NCBI GenBank assembly: GCA_036277615.1
Contig: DASUMQ010000266.1
Coordinates: 1-11,577, forward strand
From: RPQJ01 sp036277615
GTDB taxonomy: Bacteria; Pseudomonadota; Gammaproteobacteria; Steroidobacterales; Steroidobacteraceae
Direction of reading: 5' to 3'
Length of the DNA: 11,577 nt
Part shown: one piece after another, positions 7,735 through 11,577 of the stretch
Position numbering within the stretch: the first letter of the stretch is position 1
Layout of the letters: each line of letters starts with the position of its first letter
The notes under the pieces: generated by a model
Databases searched by the model: none
What the model was told of the DNA's origin: nothing
What the model saw: only the letters and a program-made list of their open reading frames with translations
Made by a program: the position numbers and the translations under genes

Positions 7735-9566
7735 GACTTGCCTCCAGGGAACGATGCGGGCGGCGGCGTGAGCGGCTCGAACCGCCGGCCACGCGCCGTG
7801 AGGAACCTGACGAAGAACTCGAACAGCACGAGACGCGTCGTCTGGATGCTGACGACGAGGCCCTCGAGGCCGATGATCGCGACGTTGCCGAGGATCAGCA
7901 CCGGCCAGTAGCCGGGCCCGGCGATTTCGGCCATGCCGACGACTGCGGCGCAGAGGCCGCAGTGCGCGAGCGCGAACGCGCCGACGCGTACGAACGAGAT
8001 CGTGTTGACCGACATCTGCAGCAGGCGCTCGAGGCTCTCGCCGGCGGCGTGCGCAACCGCGGCCGCCCTTGCGCCGGGGCTGGCGATGGCGGCCCCGCCG
8101 AGCGCCCAGGCGATCCCGAGCGGCAGCGCCCAGAGCGCGCGCATGTTCACGACGGCGCCGACGAGCCCGAGGTACGCGCAGACGAGGCCGGCCTCGGTCA
8201 GCAGCCAGTGACGAAACGCGCCCTGCCAGGTGCGTTGCAGCGCGTCGAGCGCGAGCCCGAGCACGATCACGACGACGCCGAACGCGAGCGCCACGCCGAG
8301 CACGGGCAGCGGGTGCTCGAGCGGGTGCAGCCACAGCGCGGGTATGACGTCCTCGCGTGCGAAGACGCTGCCGAACAGCAGCCCGAACACGATCGCGACG
8401 AGGCCGCCCGGCAGCAGCAGGCGCAACGGCGCGATCCGCCGGCCGAGCCAGTAGCCGGCGGCGGCCACGACCGCGCCCTGCACGACGTCGCCGAACATGT
8501 ACCCGAACATCAGCGGCGCCAGGATCGCGATCACGACGCTCGGGTCGGCCTCGCGCGCATCGGGCATGCCCATCATCCCGGTCATGGTCTCGAACGGCTT
8601 GGCCCAGGCCGGGTTGCGCAGGACCGATGGGGCGACCGTGCCCTCCGGCGCCGGGGTGATGCGCAAGAGGTAATGCACGCCACGCGCATCGAGCGCCGCG
8701 CGCATCTGTGCATCGTCGACATCGGAGCACCAGCCCGTGATCCAGGCGAAGTGCTCGGTCACGGGCAGCTCGGGCACGTGCGCCACGAGCCACGCCGTCA
8801 GCGCGAGCTCGCCGAGCGCGGCCGGGACGCCGTGCACCTCGTCGAGCCGGGCGAGCGCCGTGCGGGCCTTCGCCTCGCGCGCGTCGAGCGCGCCGCGGCG
8901 CTCGGCCAGCGCCCGCTGCACTTGCGCCGGTTCCTCCGGCAGGTCCGCGGGCAGCGCGATGCGGTGCACCTTGCGCGCCGACGTCGCCGCGTCGAGTTCG
9001 CGCATGTCTTCCTGCGGCCCGACCGCGAGCAGGAATGCCTCGCGACCCGGCTCGGGCTCACAGTACTGCTGGATCACCGCGGGCGGGACGCTCAGTGGAG
9101 GCGTGCCGGGCGGCAGCGTGTAGACGCGCGACGCGAGCACCGGGCCCGCGCGCGCCATGCGATCTAGGCGTGGCAGCGCCGTCGGCGCGCAGGCGCAGAG
9201 GCGCGTGAGCGCGTCGAGCTCCTCGCGTTCGACCGCGAGCGCCTCGAGTTCGGCGACGATCGCCTCAGCCGTACCCGCCCACGCGTGCAGCGCGGCCAGC
9301 GCCGTGTGCGGTGCCTCGGTCACGGGGTGCTCTGCGTCCACGGTGCGCAGCAGCGCCTGCGGCCACCACGGCGCGTAGCGACGCGAGAGTGTCTCGTATT
9401 CGTTCAGCACCGCGCGCAGGTCCTGCAGCGGCAGCTTCGAGCCCGACTGGCTGTGCGCCTGGAGCTGCACGGAGCGCGTGCGGGCGAGGCCATCGAGCGC
9501 GGCCCCGAGTTCCTCGCGCGAGGTGAGCAGCTCGAACCACTGGGCGGCGGCGGGTCGCAGCATCAT
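7731..9566 (-). CDS. atpI: V-type ATP synthase subunit I (stator membrane subunit, a-subunit homologue)
   Basis: The 611-residue protein combines a cytoplasmic N-terminal half (about 1-340, with helical hairpins such as 205-245) that grips the peripheral stalks and a C-terminal half with about seven membrane helices (about 343-585) that forms the two ion half-channels. SFVRVGAFALAH at 524-535 contains R527, the essential arginine facing the c-ring Glu (counterpart of yeast Vph1 R735). GLEGLVVSIQTTRLVLFEFF at 567-586 carries E568, Q575 and R578, matching the second conserved motif. PLMFGYMFGDVVQG at 351-364 is the usual first-helix signature. The length is at the short end of bacterial I subunits (about 600-680). 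The frame stays open to 10115, but ATG 9566 gives the ATGA overlap with subunit C and a proper N-terminus. The Shine-Dalgarno is weak. Confidence 0.95.
   Translation of the reverse strand: MMLRPAAAQWFELLTSREELGAALDGLARTRSVQLQAHSQSGSKLPLQDLRAVLNEYETLSRRYAPWWPQALLRTVDAEHPVTEAPHTALAALHAWAGTAEAIVAELEALAVEREELDALTRLCACAPTALPRLDRMARAGPVLASRVYTLPPGTPPLSVPPAVIQQYCEPEPGREAFLLAVGPQEDMRELDAATSARKVHRIALPADLPEEPAQVQRALAERRGALDAREAKARTALARLDEVHGVPAALGELALTAWLVAHVPELPVTEHFAWITGWCSDVDDAQMRAALDARGVHYLLRITPAPEGTVAPSVLRNPAWAKPFETMTGMMGMPDAREADPSVVIAILAPLMFGYMFGDVVQGAVVAAAGYWLGRRIAPLRLLLPGGLVAIVFGLLFGSVFAREDVIPALWLHPLEHPLPVLGVALAFGVVVIVLGLALDALQRTWQGAFRHWLLTEAGLVCAYLGLVGAVVNMRALWALPLGIAWALGGAAIASPGARAAAVAHAAGESLERLLQMSVNTISFVRVGAFALAHCGLCAAVVGMAEIAGPGYWPVLILGNVAIIGLEGLVVSIQTTRLVLFEFFVRFLTARGRRFEPLTPPPASFPGGKS
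7741..7745 (-). promoter_or_regulatory. Strong ribosome binding site of subunit K inside the end of subunit I
   Basis: Minus-strand GGAGG lies 6 nt before the K start, within the last codons of subunit I. Most other genes of the operon have weak Shine-Dalgarno sequences, so this likely boosts K above the rate given by coupling and supplies the roughly ten ring copies per complex. Confidence 0.65.
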
Positions 9567-10330
9567 GACGGCTTCTCTGCCAGCGCCACGCGTGCGACGA
9601 CGGCGCCGCGCAGTTCGAGCTGGTCGAGCGCTTCGAGGCCGAGGAATGCGAAGGCCGCGACCGGTGACAGCGGGTGGCGACGCAACGCGCGCAGCAGCCG
9701 GCGGTCGAGCCGTGCGAGCGCTTCCTCGCTGTGCGCCGCCGGCCCGAGGTCTGCCATGGCGGAAGTGGCATCGATCACGTCGCGCGCGAGCCGCTCGAGC
9801 CCGCGCTTTGCCTGCACATCGTCGGGCCACAGCGCGCGCCAGTGGGCGAGCCACGCCTGGCCCACGTCGCCGTGGGCCGCGACGGCCGCCTGCAGCGGCT
9901 CGAGCGCCGTGCCGCCCAGCACGCCGGCCCGGCGGCCCGGTTCCGCCGCGATGATTCGCGCCAGCACCGCGTCCTCGCGCGTCCACGCCGCGGCACGGCC
10001 GCCGCGCGCGAGTTTCTGCAGCGCGGGCAGGTACGGCAGCCAGCGCAGCCAGAGCGTTGCGGGCCGCCACGGTGACGGCAGCCAGCTCGCGACCTCCTCG
10101 ACCGTCGCGCGCCACTCGTCGCGCAGCCGGCGCTCGACTTCGTGGATGTCCATGCCCGGTGCGACCCGGGCCACGCGTCGCACGAGCGCGGTCGACCGCA
10201 CGTGCTGGAGGTACGCGGACAGTTCGCGCGCGGCCCGTGCGCGCTGCAGGTCATCCGCGGACACCCGTTGGCCGAGACGGGCCTGCACTCGCGCCTGCGC
10301 GTAACCGAAGCTGCCGACCGCGGTGTTCAA
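9563..10330 (-). CDS. atpC: V-type ATP synthase subunit C (d-subunit homologue, TTG start)
   Basis: The 255-residue, mainly helical protein is the funnel that seats the central axle on the c-ring. The N-terminal FGYAQARVQARLG (8-20) matches the family hallmark Y.YA.ARVRA. The C-terminal PLSPVAAFAFLGLEALDQLE region corresponds to the hallmark P..P...Y...K..E..NLR. The three-fold helical repeat and Arg/Leu-rich make-up fit. It is shorter than most relatives (about 320-350). The start is TTG at 10330, the only one that keeps the YAQARV motif near the N-terminus, and it overlaps the previous stop as TTGA, the same geometry as the ATGA junctions elsewhere. Placement of C directly after H and before I is unusual: in archaeal, Thermus and Enterococcus operons it lies between E and F. 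Confidence 0.85.
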   Translation of the reverse strand: MNTAVGSFGYAQARVQARLGQRVSADDLQRARAARELSAYLQHVRSTALVRRVARVAPGMDIHEVERRLRDEWRATVEEVASWLPSPWRPATLWLRWLPYLPALQKLARGGRAAAWTREDAVLARIIAAEPGRRAGVLGGTALEPLQAAVAAHGDVGQAWLAHWRALWPDDVQAKRGLERLARDVIDATSAMADLGPAAHSEEALARLDRRLLRALRRHPLSPVAAFAFLGLEALDQLELRGAVVARVALAEKPS

Positions 10331-10659
10331 GCGGGATCGTCCGACGTGAGGTGCGCAGCCACGCGCGCGAGGGCCGCATCGGTGACGGCTGCGAGCGACG
10401 TGTCGTCGTGCGACAGCGCGGCAGCGCGGGCGTCGAGTGTCCGCAGCGTTTCCTCGAGCCGTCGCTGCGCGCGCTCGTGCAGGTCGACCACGCGCTCGCG
10501 GGCCGTTTCGAGGATTACGCGACGCCGCTCCCGTGCGGCCTCGACGTCCGCGCGGGCCGCAGCCTGCGCCTCGGCGATGGCCGACGCGGTCGCGTGTTCC
10601 GCTTCGAGCACGCGGTCCATCGCTGCTGCGATCCGGGCATCTGGGGTTTGTGTCTGCAT
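10327..10659 (-). CDS. atpH: V-type ATP synthase subunit H/G-like coiled-coil protein (peripheral stalk)
   Basis: This first gene of the operon encodes 110 residues from ATG 10659. The whole chain is one charged helix with alanine-rich heptads (VLEAEHATASAIAEAQAAAR, then DVEAARERRRVILETARERV), the form of stalk subunit H (Thermus G, Enterococcus NtpF), the partner of E. A glycine-poor, proline-poor body and the size (about 100-120) agree. ATG 10659 is preferred because GAGG lies 5 nt upstream. An in-frame GTG at 10698 would add 13 residues (MASSHTPRSPEAA) but has a poor Shine-Dalgarno and directly abuts a palindrome. The stop overlaps the subunit C start (TTGA). Sequence conservation in this family is too weak for identity by motif, so the call rests on coiled-coil form and first-in-operon position. 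Confidence 0.8.
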   Translation of the reverse strand: MQTQTPDARIAAAMDRVLEAEHATASAIAEAQAAARADVEAARERRRVILETARERVVDLHERAQRRLEETLRTLDARAAALSHDDTSLAAVTDAALARVAAHLTSDDPA

Positions 10660-10698
10660 CGCGGCCTCGGGCGACCGCGGCGTGTGCGAGGAGGCCAC

Positions 10699-10710
10699 GC
10701 TCGGCCGAGC
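10699..10710. promoter_or_regulatory. Perfect 12-bp palindrome upstream of the V-ATPase operon
   Basis: GCTCGGCCGAGC is fully self-complementary and lies 39 nt upstream of the ATG of the first operon gene, directly against the alternative GTG start. A repressor dimer could bind it, or it may fold as a short stem in the mRNA leader. Short GC palindromes arise easily in GC-rich DNA, so function is a guess from location. Confidence 0.35.
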
Positions 10711-10735
10711 GGTCCTTGCCCGGCTACAGACATTA

Positions 10736-10754
10736 GGCCTGTGGGCGACAGGCC
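10736..10754. repeat. 7-bp inverted repeat in the V-ATPase upstream region
   Basis: GGCCTGT (10736-10742) and ACAGGCC (10748-10754) pair perfectly around a 5-nt loop. On the minus strand the stem is followed at once by TAATGTCTGT. This could be the end of the pilZ transcript (weak terminator, no real U-run), an operator, or part of the operon leader. TAATGT (10735-10730) resembles a -10 box, but no acceptable -35 box sits 16-18 nt upstream. Confidence 0.35.
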
Positions 10755-10796
10755 GAATCCGCAGATTTGCCTACGGAAACCGCGTCTTGCGTAAGG

Positions 10797-10814
10797 GCAC
10801 GCCGTGCGGCGTGC
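10797..10814. terminator. Hairpin just after pilZ, possible terminator
   Basis: GCACGCC (10797-10803) and GGCGTGC (10808-10814) form a perfect 7-bp stem with a 4-nt loop, 10 bp beyond the pilZ stop (10825). The position fits termination or 3'-end protection of the pilZ transcript. The minus-strand flank CCTTACGC lacks a U-run, so factor-independent termination is doubtful and read-through into the ATPase operon is possible. Confidence 0.4.
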
Positions 10815-10824
10815 GGACCGGGTC

Positions 10825-11097
10825 TCAGCCGCCCTGGCTTTGCATCATCAGGCCGGTGCCGCCGCGCGAGACGTGCGCGACGATGGCCGTGCGACGGTGC
10901 AGCTTGGTCACGGTGCCGAGGCTGATCGCGAACGCGAGCTCCACGGTCTGCCCCTTGCGCAGCCCCATGTCCCCCGTCTCGACGAAGACGCCGGTCGCGC
11001 TCAAGTTGCGTGCCTTGCACAGGCGGTGATGCCTTCCCGGCAGCAACACGTACACGGTCGTCCGTGCCCTGTGACGCGTCGTGAGTCGTCTCTCCAC
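10825..11097 (-). CDS. Single-domain PilZ protein (c-di-GMP binding)
   Basis: The 90-residue protein consists of one PilZ domain. The c-di-GMP contact motifs are both present: RxxxR as R8-H-R-A-R12 near the N-terminus and the D/NxSxxG motif as N31-L-S33-A-T-G36. The remaining strands (TGVFVET, LRKGQTVELAFAIS, RTAIVAHVSRGGTGLMM) fit the six-stranded barrel. Such small proteins act as cytosolic c-di-GMP sensors that change a partner protein. The start is GTG 11097, with a GAAGAG-like Shine-Dalgarno about 7 nt upstream. No earlier in-frame start gives a better N-terminus. It reads towards the V-ATPase operon on the same strand, 165 bp before that operon's first ATG, but is more likely a separate unit with its own promoter. 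The target is unknown. Confidence 0.9.
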   Translation of the reverse strand: MERRLTTRHRARTTVYVLLPGRHHRLCKARNLSATGVFVETGDMGLRKGQTVELAFAISLGTVTKLHRRTAIVAHVSRGGTGLMMQSQGG

Positions 11098-11140
11098 GTT
11101 CAGCTCTTCTCGTTATGGTGGATGGAGGCTGTCGCGCGCA

Positions 11141-11168
11141 ATTATGCACTTCGCGCGGCCGGAGTGAA
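11141..11168 (-). promoter_or_regulatory. Candidate sigma-70 promoter for pilZ
   Basis: On the minus strand the -35 box TTCACT (11168-11163, 4 of 6 matches) and the -10 box CATAAT (11146-11141, 5 of 6) are separated by 16 bp, upstream of the pilZ GTG at 11097. A transcript would start near 11134 and have a leader of about 37 nt. This is the only AT-rich spot in the divergent 145-bp gap between pilZ and murI. No comparable plus-strand promoter for murI stands out. A TATGCT at 11215-11220 is a weak -10 possibility. Confidence 0.5.
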
Positions 11169-11242
11169 GTGTGAAAAACGACGTGCCCACGCGTTATGTC
11201 GCGTCGTGCTCGGGTATGCTGCGCGGCGTCGGTAAACCTTAC

Positions 11243-11577
11243 ATGCAACGAGAGCTCACGATCGCTCCGGCGGCACTGCACGACCTCGCAATCGGCGTGT
11301 TCGACTCGGGCGTCGGCGGTCTCACAGTGCTCAAGTCGTTGCTCGAGCGACTGCCGCACGAGGACTTCGTCTACCTCGGCGACACTGCGCGACTGCCCTA
11401 CGGCACCAAGAGCGCCGGCTCGATCCGCCAGTACGCATTGCAGGCGGCGCGGCAGCTGCATGCGCGCGGCGTGAAGTGCCTCGTCGTCGCCTGCAACACC
11501 GCCACTGCGATCGCCCTCGACGCGCTGGCGCAGGAGTTCGCGCCCGTGCCGGTCATCGGGGTGCTCGAGCCCGGCGC
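11243..11577 (+). CDS. murI: Glutamate racemase (N-terminal part, runs off the window)
   Basis: The first 111 codons are present. GVFDSGVGGLTVL (residues 18-30) carries the catalytic/acid-base region with D21. YLGDTARLPYGTKSAGSIRQ (44-63) is the substrate loop. VVACNTATA (81-89) contains C84, the first of the two catalytic cysteines, and the second lies beyond the edge. The enzyme turns L-Glu into D-Glu for peptidoglycan in the cytoplasm by a cofactor-free two-base mechanism. ATG 11243 is chosen because it puts FDSG near the N-terminus as usual. An in-frame ATG at 11216 and GTG at 11171 (with GGAG 6 nt upstream) are alternatives that would add 9 or 24 unusual residues. It is divergent from pilZ. 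Confidence 0.95.
   Translation, partial: MQRELTIAPAALHDLAIGVFDSGVGGLTVLKSLLERLPHEDFVYLGDTARLPYGTKSAGSIRQYALQAARQLHARGVKCLVVACNTATAIALDALAQEFAPVPVIGVLEPG

Noticed and set aside
7381..8793. Minus-strand 470-codon frame ending with the K subunit
   Set aside because: Only the last 117 codons (from ATG 7734) are real. The upstream part is an out-of-frame reading of subunit I, dominated by Arg and Ala.
9567..10115. N-terminal extension of subunit I to 794 residues
   Set aside because: The extra 183 codons are Arg/Ala-rich shadow of subunit C. ATG 9566 gives the ATGA overlap and the expected N-terminus.
10733..10824. Strong rho-independent terminator after pilZ
   Set aside because: Two perfect 7-bp stems exist but neither is followed by a U-run, so they are listed only as weak candidates.
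11216..11242. Earlier in-frame start of murI (ATG 11216 or GTG 11171)
   Set aside because: It would add residues not typical of MurI before the FDSG motif. ATG 11243 already leaves 17 residues before that conserved region.

Overview
The window comes from a very GC-rich bacterial chromosome. The outer-membrane beta-barrel end at the left edge and the single-domain PilZ protein at the right suggest a Gram-negative (diderm) host, most likely a proteobacterium. I cannot place it more finely from sequence alone. Almost every base is coding, and eleven of the thirteen protein-coding genes, including all nine V-ATPase genes, lie on the minus strand.

Layout from left to right. Positions 3-140 (+) are the last 45 codons of an outer-membrane barrel protein, with a C-terminal strand like those of the MtrB/PioB family. 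A hairpin that could serve as a two-way terminator separates it from a convergent minus-strand pair: an NAD(P)-binding SDR/DUF2867 protein (180-1625) and a MenA-type UbiA prenyltransferase (1635-2606). An 87-bp gap with a 7-bp hairpin precedes the main feature, a complete nine-gene operon for a V-type (A/V-type) rotary ATPase (2694-10659). Its transcription order is H(G)-C-I-K-F-E-A-B-D. Upstream are a 165-bp leader with a perfect 12-bp palindrome and two hairpins, then a PilZ gene (10825-11097, minus). A divergent, truncated murI (11243 to the edge, plus) ends the window.

The V-ATPase genes are packed with ATGA, TTGA, 8-bp and 11-bp overlaps and one 1-nt gap, so translation is probably coupled throughout. 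A and B form the nucleotide-binding head, D and F the rotor axle, C the funnel onto the c-ring, K the ring, I the stator membrane subunit with its essential arginine, and E plus H the peripheral stalks. All parts needed for a working H+ pump or synthase are present. The K subunit lacks the Thr/Gln ligands of the known Na+ site, so protons are the likelier ion.

I found no clearly new system. The points most worth following up are the gene order, which differs from the usual archaeal/Enterococcus/Thermus order as I know it, the palindrome-rich leader, and the closeness of a quinone-type prenyltransferase and an MtrB/PioB-like barrel to a rotary ATPase.
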